Shown here one piece after another: positions 1-7,302 of a stretch of 64,000 nt of DNA (the stretch's first letter is position 1; each line of letters opens with the position of its first letter). Under the pieces are notes generated by a model, which had not been told where the DNA came from, did no database searches, and saw only the letters and a program-made list of their open reading frames with translations. This DNA comes from an uncultured Paracoccaceae bacterium (GTDB lineage Bacteria; Pseudomonadota; Alphaproteobacteria; Rhodobacterales; Rhodobacteraceae). Location: NCBI GenBank assembly GCA_947489445.1, contig CANLDN010000001.1, positions 372,001 to 436,000 of the forward strand, read 5' to 3'. Made by a program: the position numbers and the translations under genes.

Positions 1-70
1 CAGGCCCCGTCCCATCTGTAAGATGATAGGCGATCCGCCGCCCCTGCGGCGTAACAAATGTCTCAGCCAT
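1..70 (-). CDS. Alpha/beta hydrolase, N-terminal fragment (runs off the left edge)
   Basis: Only the first 23 codons lie in the window. The start ATG overlaps the end of the MFS gene upstream of it (ATGGCTGA, stop and start sharing 8 bases), so the two are translationally coupled. The N-terminus MAETFVTPQGRRIAYH followed by a T-D-G-T-G-P stretch is the usual opening of small alpha/beta-hydrolase-fold proteins, which begin with a beta strand carrying G-R-x-I-A-Y before the oxyanion-hole loop. The catalytic part is outside the window, so the family call is an inference from this short segment and the substrate cannot be stated. Confidence 0.55.
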   Translation of the reverse strand, partial: MAETFVTPQGRRIAYHLTDGTGP

Positions 71-1337
71 GCTGTACCTCTTCCAGCCCCGTTGCCATTG
101 CTGCGGCACCAAAACACATCGCTGCGAAAAGGCCAATCACCAGCGGCACACTCAACGATGCCAACGCGGCAAAGCCCGCCCCCGCCACGATCAGCACGAT
201 CCCGACAATTGTATTCGACAGCGCGGTATAGCTCGCCCGATCCTCCGGCCCCGCCATGTCAACCAGATGGGTTGACCGGCCCTGCCGCACACCCTGATAG
301 GCAATCATCAGGCCAAACAGCATGACCGGGATCACCCCGGTGATCGTCGTCACACCAACCAAATCCAGAACGACAACCAGCGCGAGTGCCGCGCCACCCG
401 CCAATCCGGAAAGCTGTAACACCCGCCGTGATGACCGGTCCGACAACCGGCCCCACACATAAGACGACAAAAGTGCCGCCACGGCCGAGGCCAGGACAAG
501 CGCCCCCAATTGCCCGAACGCGCTGTCGGGTTGTAGCATAACCAAGTAAGGTGGCGCTAAGGCCGTCCCCACTAACAGGCCGCGCACGATGATGAACCTT
601 GTCAGCTGCGGACGTGCGCGCAGCAGGCCGAACTGCGCCGCACCACCGGTACCGCTACTCTCTTCCGATGGCACTTCTTTCATCGTCGCAAACACAGCAG
701 CCGCACCGGTCCACAAACATGCGGCCAGACTGATCGCGCCGATGACCACCGCATAGCGGTCACCGATGCCCAACAGCAGGATGCCTGCAAACAGCATCAC
801 ACCAATCGCAGCCGCCGAACCTGCAAAACCCGTCGCCGTCCCCCGGCGCGCCTTGCCCACCGTCTTGCCAAGAATGTCCTTGTAACTTGCCGAACAGACC
901 GACCGGGCCAGCGCAAGAACTGCCAAAAGTCCGACGATCACCGCCCCGGCAACTGGCCCTTCCAGGGTCAGTCCGGCCAGTGCGATGCAGCCCGCCATCA
1001 TCCCTTGGACAATAGCACCCCCGGCCCAGAACCACTTGCGAATCGGCGCATCTGTAATGACCGGCGTGATCAAAAGCTGAGGCAAAAGCGCGCCGGATTC
1101 ACGTATTGGCACCAGCAAGCCGGTCCAGAATGCACCCGCACCCAGATGGGTCAGCAGCCAGCTCAAAACCAGTTTCGGGTCAACCAATCCATCGGCGATC
1201 TTGCTGCCACTCAGCGATACTACATGGCGCAGAAAACTTCCCGGCTCCACCTCTTCTGCCTTATTTTTCAGGCCGGTTTCGCCATCCGCTTCACCGGTAA
1301 CGGCATCAAAAATCTCTTCGGTAACGTCCCGGGTCAT
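63..1337 (-). CDS. Major facilitator superfamily transporter
   Basis: Predicted integral membrane protein of 424 residues, almost entirely hydrophobic Ala/Gly/Leu/Val-rich segments alternating with short charged loops, as expected of a 12-helix MFS permease; it has an acidic cytoplasmic N-terminal tail of about 45 residues. The start is chosen at the ATG preceded by AAGGAAG eight bases upstream rather than an ATG ten codons earlier that lacks a ribosome site. It is transcribed away from the ArsR-type regulator, with a palindromic operator between them, and overlaps the following hydrolase gene by 8 bases. An exporter controlled by the neighbouring regulator is the natural inference; the substrate is unknown. 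Confidence 0.8.
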   Translation of the reverse strand: MTRDVTEEIFDAVTGEADGETGLKNKAEEVEPGSFLRHVVSLSGSKIADGLVDPKLVLSWLLTHLGAGAFWTGLLVPIRESGALLPQLLITPVITDAPIRKWFWAGGAIVQGMMAGCIALAGLTLEGPVAGAVIVGLLAVLALARSVCSASYKDILGKTVGKARRGTATGFAGSAAAIGVMLFAGILLLGIGDRYAVVIGAISLAACLWTGAAAVFATMKEVPSEESSGTGGAAQFGLLRARPQLTRFIIVRGLLVGTALAPPYLVMLQPDSAFGQLGALVLASAVAALLSSYVWGRLSDRSSRRVLQLSGLAGGAALALVVVLDLVGVTTITGVIPVMLFGLMIAYQGVRQGRSTHLVDMAGPEDRASYTALSNTIVGIVLIVAGAGFAALASLSVPLVIGLFAAMCFGAAAMATGLEEVQHG

Positions 1338-1391
1338 TTGGCTGGCTTCCTTGCTCGCACATTGCAACAGTTAGCCGAGCTTTAAAGAAAA

Positions 1392-1427
1392 TCACGTGAC
1401 CCTATTGTCACGTGACTTATTAGTCAC
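1392..1427. promoter_or_regulatory. Probable ArsR-type operator with two palindromes
   Basis: TCACGTGA (1392-1399) and the perfect 10-base palindrome GTCACGTGAC (1407-1416) have centres 16 bases apart, and a further half-site GTCAC follows at 1423-1427. They sit 26-50 bases before the regulator start and 55-80 bases before the divergent MFS start, in the only intergenic space between the two. This placement is what one expects for an autoregulatory winged-helix repressor controlling both genes; binding is inferred. Confidence 0.6.
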
Positions 1428-1441
1428 CTATAAAGGTTTCT

Positions 1442-2185
1442 ATGGACGCAATCTTCAAAGCCCTCAACGACCCCGCCCGCCGCGATCTGCTCGACAGCTT
1501 GCGCAAAAAAGACGGTCAATCGCTCAGCGATCTCGAACAGGTGCTCAACATGACCCGGTTTGGCGTGATGAAACACCTGCGGGCCTTGGAAGAGGCGAAC
1601 CTTATCGTCACCCGCAAGGTGGGGCGGTTCAAATATCACTACCTGAACGTGCTGCCATTGCAGGAAATGATGGACCGCTGGGCTGCCCCCTTTTTGCAAA
1701 CGCAAGCCCGCGCATTGGCCGAATTGAAACAAAAACTGGAAAGAGACACGAAAATGGGAAAACCTGATTTTATTATGCAAACCTTTATTGGCTGCACGCA
1801 GGACGCCTTGTGGGATGCCCTGACACAAGCGGATCAAATGGCGGCTTACCACTTTGCCTGCAACGCAGTGGAAGGGAACGCCGCGATCGATGAAACCACG
1901 ACCTTCATCCGCCCGGACGGCAGCGCGATGCTCAAGCAGGTCACAACCGCGCTCGACCCCAAAAGTCGGATCGCCATGACGTTTGAACCGCTCTTCATGG
2001 GGCCGGACGCGCCAACTTCTGACATGGTCTATCTAATCGAACCGCAAGGGGACATGTGCAAGCTGACCATCGAACATTACAACATGTCGCCGGGTCAGGA
2101 AGGTTTCGCCGAAGGGTGGGCCCGTCTGGCCTCCTCGCTCAAATCCTATCTCGAAACAGGAACCGGCCTGAAGGCCGCAATGTAA
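1442..2185 (+). CDS. ArsR-family winged-helix regulator fused to an SRPBCC (AHSA1-like) domain
   Basis: Residues 1-80 form an ArsR-type winged helix (FKALNDPARRDLLDSL opening, recognition region with M-T-R-F-G-V-M-K-H-L, wing around residues 56-68). A basic/helical linker to about residue 103 leads into residues 108-240, which resemble an SRPBCC/activator-of-Hsp90-like ligand-binding fold (start F-I-M-Q-T-F-I-x-x-T-Q-D-A-L-W-D-A-L-T, ending W-A-R-L-x-S-S-L-K-S-Y-L-E-T-G). There are no paired cysteines for metal sensing in the helix-turn-helix, so a hydrophobic small molecule bound by the SRPBCC cavity is the likelier signal. Start ATG follows AAAGG at five bases. It is divergent from an MFS exporter and followed 21 bases later by a MAPEG protein. 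Confidence 0.85.
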   Translation: MDAIFKALNDPARRDLLDSLRKKDGQSLSDLEQVLNMTRFGVMKHLRALEEANLIVTRKVGRFKYHYLNVLPLQEMMDRWAAPFLQTQARALAELKQKLERDTKMGKPDFIMQTFIGCTQDALWDALTQADQMAAYHFACNAVEGNAAIDETTTFIRPDGSAMLKQVTTALDPKSRIAMTFEPLFMGPDAPTSDMVYLIEPQGDMCKLTIEHYNMSPGQEGFAEGWARLASSLKSYLETGTGLKAAM

Positions 2186-2206
2186 TCAGTCAGCAGGAAT
2201 ATGATT

Positions 2207-2623
2207 ATGGAAACTTTCCCAACCGAACTGGGCGTTTTGACATGCCTTGCGATCCTCGCCGCGTCCATGTGGATGCCTTATGTCATCGGCGTCTCAAAGC
2301 TGCCGCAAGTCGAAGGCGCACCTGATGGGTTCATACGCCCGGCTAACCCCCACCTGCTGCCTGAATGGATACACCGGGCCCATCGCGCGCATCTGAACCT
2401 CTTGGAACAACTCGTGCCCTTCGCGATCCTTGTGTTTCTGGTGGACCGCATGGATGGCTTTACCGCCCTGACATATTGGACAGCGATTGTATTTTTTGGG
2501 CTGCGCGTTGCGCATGCCGTTGGATACATCACCGCATGGGCACGTATGCCGTTGAGGCCACTCATCTTCACGGGCGGTTGGATTTGTTGCGCCATTATGG
2601 CTTATGCGGTGTTCGCGGCGTAG
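2207..2623 (+). CDS. MAPEG-family membrane protein
   Basis: Protein of 138 residues with four predicted membrane helices and the MAPEG-family pattern: R-A-x-x-N-L-L-E-Q-L-V-P-F after the first helix (here H-R-A-H-L-N-L-L-E-Q-L), then a Y-W-T-A-I-V-F-F-G-L-R-V-A-H-A-V-G-Y segment containing the conserved R-x-x-H. MAPEG proteins are membrane enzymes of eicosanoid and glutathione metabolism; the bacterial members are mostly uncharacterised. Of two in-frame ATGs six bases apart, the second has the AGGA motif at a usable spacing (8 bases), the first only 2. Likely co-transcribed with the regulator gene 21 bases upstream. Confidence 0.8.
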   Translation: METFPTELGVLTCLAILAASMWMPYVIGVSKLPQVEGAPDGFIRPANPHLLPEWIHRAHRAHLNLLEQLVPFAILVFLVDRMDGFTALTYWTAIVFFGLRVAHAVGYITAWARMPLRPLIFTGGWICCAIMAYAVFAA

Positions 2624-2660
2624 CTCTAAAAAGCGGCATATATCTACAGACCAATCATGT

Positions 2661-2702
2661 CGGCGACTGCGTATTTTGCAGTTGCCGAAACCATTTTTTT
2701 TT
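2661..2702 (+). terminator. Rho-independent terminator after the MAPEG gene
   Basis: CGGCGACTGC (2661-2670) pairs with GCAGTTGCCG (2678-2687) with a single G-U pair and a seven-base loop. A run of nine T follows at 2694-2702 after a short spacer. It closes the regulator-MAPEG transcript. Confidence 0.75.
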
Positions 2703-2875
2703 GAATGAAGCATCTGCCTTATTCGGATCAAACTCGCTTTGCGCAAAGCGAATTCGATGTAGTGACGCATGAACAGCACAAGAAGCGAAAATCCAAAAAC
2801 GGTCATTGCGGAACAAGTTCCAGAATGGAAAAACGATGAAACGACTTGCGCACTTTACTTAAGAGGAACCATACA

Positions 2876-3526
2876 ATGAAAACCAATTTTGTGCCGCTGG
2901 CCTCAATACTCTTGCTCACGGCTTGCGGAGGTAGCGGCTCTGGTAGTGGAATTAATACTGGAAATGCGGATGCGGATGCCTTGGTATCAACGGCCGAAAA
3001 CGTATTCGATACCTTTGAGACAATCGCAGACGCCGAAGGTGAAACACCATTTACGGCAGTGACTGCTGAAACCGGGACTGCCAGCTATAGCGGCGTGGCC
3101 ATTTTAGTGGCAGGTACTGATGACGGCATGACGGAAACAATTGACTATGCGGCAATAGGATCGTTCACAGTAACCGCAGACTTTGGGGTCGCCCAAGATG
3201 TCACTGGCACCGCCGATGGTTTTTTTGAGTTGTCTAACCCGGAAATAGCAAATGAAGACACCGCCGAACTATCAGATATACAGGTCGCCGGGCCAGTTGA
3301 GGGGTCATTTTCATTCGATCTCTCTATTGATAACTTATCTGGCTTTGCAATCGCAGATGGCAGTGTCAACGGCAGCCTGACGCAGCTTGATAGCAATGTG
3401 ATAGCAATCAACGATCCCGACGCGACTGGCGATTTCTACGGCGATGACCTAGACGTGCTTGAGGTGTCCGCCGGCGAATTTGATGACACAAGCTTCGTAG
3501 AGCTGAACGCTACTGGGCTTCGGTAA
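2876..3526 (+). CDS. Lipoprotein with TbpB-like beta-barrel signatures
   Basis: A 216-residue predicted lipoprotein: short signal peptide with lipobox L-L-T-A-C at residues 15-19 followed by a Gly/Ser-rich tether. The mature part is acidic and beta-rich, with A-S-Y-S-G near residue 75, F-G-x6-T-G-T-A-D-G-F-F-E-L near 115, G-S-V-N-G-S-L-T near 173 and a C-terminal D-F-Y-G-D-D-L-D-V-L-E-V-S-A-G-E-F block. These match the order seen in the lipoprotein on the other strand at 3990-4571 and recall the F-x-G-x-x-A-x-x-x-x-G-x-F hairpin of transferrin-binding-protein-B-type barrels. ATG chosen because AAGAGGA lies 8 bases upstream; a TTG ten codons earlier has no ribosome site. Ligand unknown; surface display via a Slam-type translocon is a hypothesis. 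Confidence 0.65.
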   Translation: MKTNFVPLASILLLTACGGSGSGSGINTGNADADALVSTAENVFDTFETIADAEGETPFTAVTAETGTASYSGVAILVAGTDDGMTETIDYAAIGSFTVTADFGVAQDVTGTADGFFELSNPEIANEDTAELSDIQVAGPVEGSFSFDLSIDNLSGFAIADGSVNGSLTQLDSNVIAINDPDATGDFYGDDLDVLEVSAGEFDDTSFVELNATGLR

Positions 3527-3597
3527 ACGGCATTCGTATTTGCTGACTAATCACGGCTTACGCGGTGGTTGCTGCCAGGATATGACGTGAAAATGTG

Positions 3598-3637
3598 TGT
3601 ACGGCTCCTTAGTACGCCGTACATACGCATTATGTAC
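3598..3637. repeat. Two overlapping, mutually exclusive hairpins between convergent genes
   Basis: TGTACGGC (3598-3605) pairs with GCCGTACA (3616-3623). GTACATA (3619-3625) pairs with TATGTAC (3631-3637). The two perfect stems share the bases GTACA, so only one can form at a time. They lie between the stop of the lipoprotein gene and the stop of the opposite small gene. No T-tract follows, so intrinsic termination is uncertain. Confidence 0.5.
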
Positions 3638-3644
3638 TAAAGAC

Positions 3645-3890
3645 CTAGCCGCCCACATAGACTGCAGTTTTGGGCCGGTAGAATATCTTCTGATCATGTA
3701 ATCGACCCAAAAGCTCTTCTCCCGCGCGTTGGTCCTGCTCGATCACTTTGATCGACTCCATATGCGCGGGGTTTTCTTCGGATAAGGCGCGCCGCATCTT
3801 GCAAAGCTCACGCCCACGGGCACGCAATGCCTCTTCGATCAGATCAACGTCTGCGATGCTCAGTTCGAACTGTCGGTTGTAGCGCGGCAT
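3645..3890 (-). CDS. Small conserved hypothetical protein
   Basis: Protein of 81 residues opening MPRYNRQFELSIADVDLIEE and ending D-Q-K-I-F-Y-R-P-K-T-A-V-Y-V-G-G. It is charged and helical in the middle, without signal peptide or membrane segment. From memory, small proteins with the same opening (P-R-Y-N-R-Q-F) and the same ending (L-L-G-R-L-H-x-Q-K-x-F-x-R-P) occur widely in Rhodobacteraceae with no assigned function. The start is placed at the ATG behind GGGGGAACG; an upstream in-frame extension of 24 codons runs through a small GTTTCC/GGAAAC hairpin and looks non-coding. It converges on the lipoprotein gene. Confidence 0.65.
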   Translation of the reverse strand: MPRYNRQFELSIADVDLIEEALRARGRELCKMRRALSEENPAHMESIKVIEQDQRAGEELLGRLHDQKIFYRPKTAVYVGG

Positions 3891-3989
3891 ACCGTTCCCC
3901 CAAGATGTGGGTTTCCTTTTGGAAACACATGCCGCTTTTATCCAACGATGCGTCGCAGTCAACGTATATCTGCGTATACCGTGAATGGC

Positions 3990-4571
3990 TTATTCAGCCG
4001 CAAAAATGGCCCCCTGCACCAAGATGGGATCGTTCCCAGCCAGTGTCGCATTGCCCGACATCACGCCCGAGACATACTCCGCGTTATTGCCAGAAAAGTT
4101 GCCAGCTAACCCGGTCTCAATCTCCATCTCACCGGCACCAAACGTGATTGCGCCATTCACATCACCAGCAATAAAGTTCCCAAGCATAGTGACCACAACG
4201 GCATCATCAATCGTGACGGCACCAGCCGTTGCATTGCCATTCAAGTCATAGAAATTGTCAGCGCCACCCGTTATCAGTGTGCTGCCAAAGTTCACATTCA
4301 TTTCCGCCTGCCCGATCACCCCATCCTCGCTGCCATCCAGAAGCAAAAACGTCATGGTCCCGTTATAGGTCGCAAGACCTGTGTCCGGAATATTGTCAAC
4401 GGGTGTAACGCCCGCCATATCAATCACATCAACCAGCGCGGTTTCAATGGTATCAAGCTGCGCAAAACTCAGCTGTGTGCCAAAATCAATTGTCTCTTCC
4501 GCATCGCTGTTGCTCACACAGGCCGCAAGGCCGATGCATGCGGTCAACGGGATCATTTTCAAAGCAGTCAC
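3990..4571 (-). CDS. Lipoprotein with TbpB-like beta-barrel signatures (paralogue of the one at 2876)
   Basis: 193 residues from a GTG start; the signal peptide ends in lipobox G-L-A-A-C and the mature protein begins C-V-S-N-S. It carries G-L-A-T-Y-N-G, F-G-S-T-L-I-T-G-G-A-D-N-F-Y-D-L-N, G-D-V-N-G-A-I-T-F and the hairpin motif N-F-S-G-N-N-A-E-Y-V-S-G-V-M-S-G in the same order as the other lipoprotein of this window. The last motif is close to the F-x-G-x-x-A-x-E-x-x-G-x-F element of TbpB-type barrels. The exact start is uncertain: an in-frame ATG 11 codons upstream and another 5 codons downstream are alternatives. Function unknown; likely anchored in the outer membrane. Confidence 0.65.
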   Translation of the reverse strand: MTALKMIPLTACIGLAACVSNSDAEETIDFGTQLSFAQLDTIETALVDVIDMAGVTPVDNIPDTGLATYNGTMTFLLLDGSEDGVIGQAEMNVNFGSTLITGGADNFYDLNGNATAGAVTIDDAVVVTMLGNFIAGDVNGAITFGAGEMEIETGLAGNFSGNNAEYVSGVMSGNATLAGNDPILVQGAIFAAE

Positions 4572-4764
4572 ATCAGTTTCTTTCGTTGGGAAGCGGCAAA
4601 GCATGTGAACTTTCGTTGACCAACTTTACGGCGGCTTTGCGTCTTCATACCCTAAGTTGCCCAATCACGCTTGACAGTGGCCCGTCCATCGGCGAAATCC
4701 CGCATATACATAACCCGCAACCGGGCGTTCCGTGGGCGCCAAACTGACGAGGAGCTTGAGGCTG

Positions 4765-6711
4765 ATGGCCCAAATTTCCCTTACTTTTCCTGATGGTAAT
4801 AGCCGATCCTACGAGGCTGGCATCACCGCTGCTGACGTCGCCGCGGACATCTCATCCAGCCTACGCAAAAAAGCGATCAGTGCGACGGTCAATGACCAGC
4901 ACTGGGATCTGCAATGGCCGATTGAAACTGACTCGGCCATTGCGATCAACACAATGAAAGACGAAGCGCCCGCGCTTGAACTCGTCCGGCATGATCTGGC
5001 GCATATCATGGCCCGGGCCGTGCAAGAGATTTGGCCAGACGTACAAGTTACCATCGGCCCGGTGATTCAGGATGGGTGGTACTACGACTTTGACCGTGAA
5101 GAGCCATTTGTGCCCGAAGATCTCGCCCTGATCGAGAAAAAGATGAAGGAAATCATCAACAAGCGTGACGAAGTGCGCACGGAAATCTGGGACCGGACGA
5201 AAGCCATCCAATATTACAAAGACCGGGGCGAGCCTTATAAAGTCGAACTGATCGAAAGCATTCCGGGCGATGAACCGCTGCGCATGTATTGGCATGGCGA
5301 CTGGCAGGATCTGTGCCGCGGCCCGCACCTCCAGCATACCGGCCAAGTCCCTGCCGACGGTTTCAAACTGATGTCGATCGCCGGGGCCTATTGGCGGGGC
5401 GATAGCAACCGGGCCATGCTGCAACGGATCTACGGGGCGGCCTTCACGAACAAAGAGGGCCTCAAGGCGCATCTGCACCGGTTGGAAGAAGCCGCCAAAC
5501 GCGACCACCGCAAACTGGGCCGCGAAATGGACCTGTTCCACATGCAGGAAGAGGCCCCCGGTCAGGTGTTCTGGCACCCCAATGGCTGGACGATTTATAC
5601 AGAGCTGCAAGATTACATGCGCCGCAAACAACGCGCAGGTGGCTACCGCGAGATCAACACGCCGCAGGTGGTGGATCGCAAGCTCTGGGAAGCCTCGGGC
5701 CACTGGGAAAAGTATCAGGAGCATATGTTCATCGTCGAGGTGGAAGAGGAGCACGCCAAGGAAAAGGCAATCAACGCACTGAAACCGATGAACTGCCCCT
5801 GCCACGTTCAGGTTTTCAATCAGGGCCTGAAATCCTATCGCGATCTGCCACTGCGGCTGGCCGAATTTGGGTCGTGCAGCCGATATGAACCCTCTGGTGC
5901 GCTGCACGGGATCATGCGCGTACGCGGCTTTACACAAGATGACGGCCACATCTTCTGCACAGAGGATCAGATTGAATCGGAATGCGCGCGGTTCATCGAT
6001 TTCCTTGCTGGCATTTACAAAGATCTCGGGTTTGAGAAATTCGAAATCGCCTTTGCAACACGCCCGGAAAAGCGGGTCGGGTCGGACGAAAGCTGGGATC
6101 ATGTTGAAGGTGCGCTTGAAGGTGCGATTAAATCGACAGGCCGCGATTTCCGGCTCGAAGAAGGTGACGGCGCGTTTTATGGCCCGAAACTGGATTTCTA
6201 TCTGACTGATGCTATCGGGCGGACATGGCAATGTGGGACGTTTCAGGTTGACCCAAACCTGCCTGAACGGCTGGGCGCGACTTATGTCGGGGAAGATGGC
6301 GACAAGCACCGCCCCTATATGCTGCACCGGGCCACGTTGGGGTCGTTTGAGCGTTTCGTCGGCATCCTGATCGAAGAGCATGCAGGCAAGTTGCCGTTCT
6401 GGCTGGCCCCGCGTCAGGTGGTGGTGGCCACGATTGTATCTGATGCGGATGATTACGCGCAAGAGGTCGTCGCAGCACTGCAGGCTGCGGGCGTGCGGGC
6501 AGAGGCTGATCTGCGCAATGAAAAGATCAACTACAAGGTGCGCGAGCATTCTGTGGGCAAAGTACCTGTCATTCTGGCGCTCGGCGCCCGCGAAGTCGCA
6601 GAAAAAACTGTGACGGTGCGCCGGTTGGGTGACAACAAGACGGCTGTAACATCTCTTGATGAGATTGTTGCAGAGCTGGGCAAGGCTGCGACGCCGCCCG
6701 ACCTTTTGTAA
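4765..6711 (+). CDS. thrS: Threonyl-tRNA synthetase
   Basis: 648 residues, the usual bacterial ThrS length, charging tRNA-Thr in the cytosol. Domain order: TGS (1-62), editing domain with H76-D-L-A-H80 and C184-R-G-P-H188 (the zinc-dependent Ser-tRNA hydrolysis residues), class II catalytic core from about residue 240 with the zinc-site segment P-M-N-C-P-C-H and motif 2 region R-x-x-E-F-G-x-x-x-R-Y-E-x-S-G, then F-Y-G-P-K-L-D-F and R-P-x-M-L-H-R (motif 3 region), and a C-terminal anticodon-binding domain (from about 540). The ATG is preceded by a GAGG about eight bases upstream; an in-frame GTG 11 codons earlier is less likely. A strong terminator follows. No T-box-like leader is visible, as expected for an alphaproteobacterium. 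Confidence 0.97.
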   Translation: MAQISLTFPDGNSRSYEAGITAADVAADISSSLRKKAISATVNDQHWDLQWPIETDSAIAINTMKDEAPALELVRHDLAHIMARAVQEIWPDVQVTIGPVIQDGWYYDFDREEPFVPEDLALIEKKMKEIINKRDEVRTEIWDRTKAIQYYKDRGEPYKVELIESIPGDEPLRMYWHGDWQDLCRGPHLQHTGQVPADGFKLMSIAGAYWRGDSNRAMLQRIYGAAFTNKEGLKAHLHRLEEAAKRDHRKLGREMDLFHMQEEAPGQVFWHPNGWTIYTELQDYMRRKQRAGGYREINTPQVVDRKLWEASGHWEKYQEHMFIVEVEEEHAKEKAINALKPMNCPCHVQVFNQGLKSYRDLPLRLAEFGSCSRYEPSGALHGIMRVRGFTQDDGHIFCTEDQIESECARFIDFLAGIYKDLGFEKFEIAFATRPEKRVGSDESWDHVEGALEGAIKSTGRDFRLEEGDGAFYGPKLDFYLTDAIGRTWQCGTFQVDPNLPERLGATYVGEDGDKHRPYMLHRATLGSFERFVGILIEEHAGKLPFWLAPRQVVVATIVSDADDYAQEVVAALQAAGVRAEADLRNEKINYKVREHSVGKVPVILALGAREVAEKTVTVRRLGDNKTAVTSLDEIVAELGKAATPPDLL

Positions 6712-6713
6712 CA

Positions 6714-6727
6714 TTCCAGCGCTGGAA
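6714..6727. repeat. Perfect 14-base palindrome just after thrS
   Basis: TTCCAGCGCTGGAA begins three bases after the thrS stop codon and sits directly before the thrS terminator. It shares the CAGC/GCTG core of the terminator stem at 6739-6761, so the two could compete for pairing. Confidence 0.5.
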
Positions 6728-6738
6728 GCTGTAACAAA

Positions 6739-6774
6739 CCCGCCAGCCGCGCGCTGGCGGGCTCTTTGTTTTTA
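6739..6774 (+). terminator. Rho-independent terminator of thrS
   Basis: CCCGCCAGC (6739-6747) and GCTGGCGGG (6753-6761) form a perfect nine-pair GC-rich stem with a five-base loop, followed by the T-rich CTCTTTGTTTTTA. Confidence 0.9.
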
Positions 6775-6943
6775 TGACATATGTGATGCGACAGGCCGTC
6801 GCAGGCGATCAATCGCTCACTACCGCCTCACGGAAACGCGACACACGTGTCTGTGAATGGAAAATGAACGGATCCCACGGTTAGAGTTTGGGCATCGCCG
6901 GAAACGGTGAAACCAAAATTTGATCCAACAAAAGGAAACTTCG

Positions 6944-7243
6944 ATGTCCAACGCCACAAAAACTCTTGTCCTTGCCAGCGCTGTCGCAACTGCTGTTGCA
7001 GGCCTGACCACCTCAGCTGCTGCAGCTGACGTAAAGTGCTTCGGTGTGTCACTTGCAGGTGAGAATGACTGCGCCGCTGGCCCAGGCACAACTTGCGCCG
7101 GTACATCTACGGTTGATTATCAGGGCAACGCCTGGACACTGGTCCCCGAAGGCAGCTGTGAAACAATGGAATTGCCTGCTGCAGCTGATGGCACAGAGCG
7201 CGCCGGTTCACTGGAAGCACTTGAGCGCGACCTGCCAGCATAA
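6944..7243 (+). CDS. bufA1: Bufferin-type RiPP precursor (DUF2282 family)
   Basis: 99 residues. Residues 1-28 are a Sec-type signal peptide (Lys6, hydrophobic core [11 protein letters not shown], cleavage near T-S-A-A-A-A-D). The mature part holds exactly four cysteines, C32, C43, C51 and C72, in the DUF2282 context [30 protein letters not shown] and P-E-G-S-C-E, and ends with the conserved G-S-L-x-x-L-x-R-D-L-P-A tail. In Caulobacter such precursors are matured by a DUF692 enzyme, which turns cysteines into 5-thiooxazoles, and then exported to buffer copper. ATG chosen for AAAAGGAAA eight bases before; an ATT/ATG eight codons upstream is out of place. First gene of bufA-bufB-bufC-doxX. Copper binding here is inferred from the family. 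Confidence 0.9.
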   Translation: MSNATKTLVLASAVATAVAGLTTSAAAADVKCFGVSLAGENDCAAGPGTTCAGTSTVDYQGNAWTLVPEGSCETMELPAAADGTERAGSLEALERDLPA

Positions 7244-7254
7244 ACCAAACTATG

Positions 7255-7280
7255 GTAAGGTGGGTTTAAACCCACCTTAC
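7255..7280. repeat. 26-base perfect palindrome between bufA1 and bufB (REP-like or attenuator)
   Basis: The arms GTAAGGTGGGTTT and AAACCCACCTTAC are complementary over all 13 bases with no spacer. The element lies 11 bases after the precursor stop and 22 before bufB. The right end ACCCACCTTACG plus CGCC recurs at 59486-59500 beside another hairpin, so it is probably a mobile REP-like sequence. It may also shield the precursor mRNA and reduce read-through into the enzyme genes. Confidence 0.8.
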
Positions 7281-7302
7281 GCCGCCACTGACGGGGTCTT
7301 TT

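Noticed and set aside
2769..2879. 36-codon frame ending in ATGA at the start of the lipoprotein gene
   Set aside because: Possible leader peptide, but no ribosome site before its ATG and no recognisable sequence; the 4-base overlap can be chance.
4861..6714. 617-codon minus-strand frame opposite thrS
   Set aside because: Antisense shadow due to GC-rich codon bias; thrS is complete on the plus strand.
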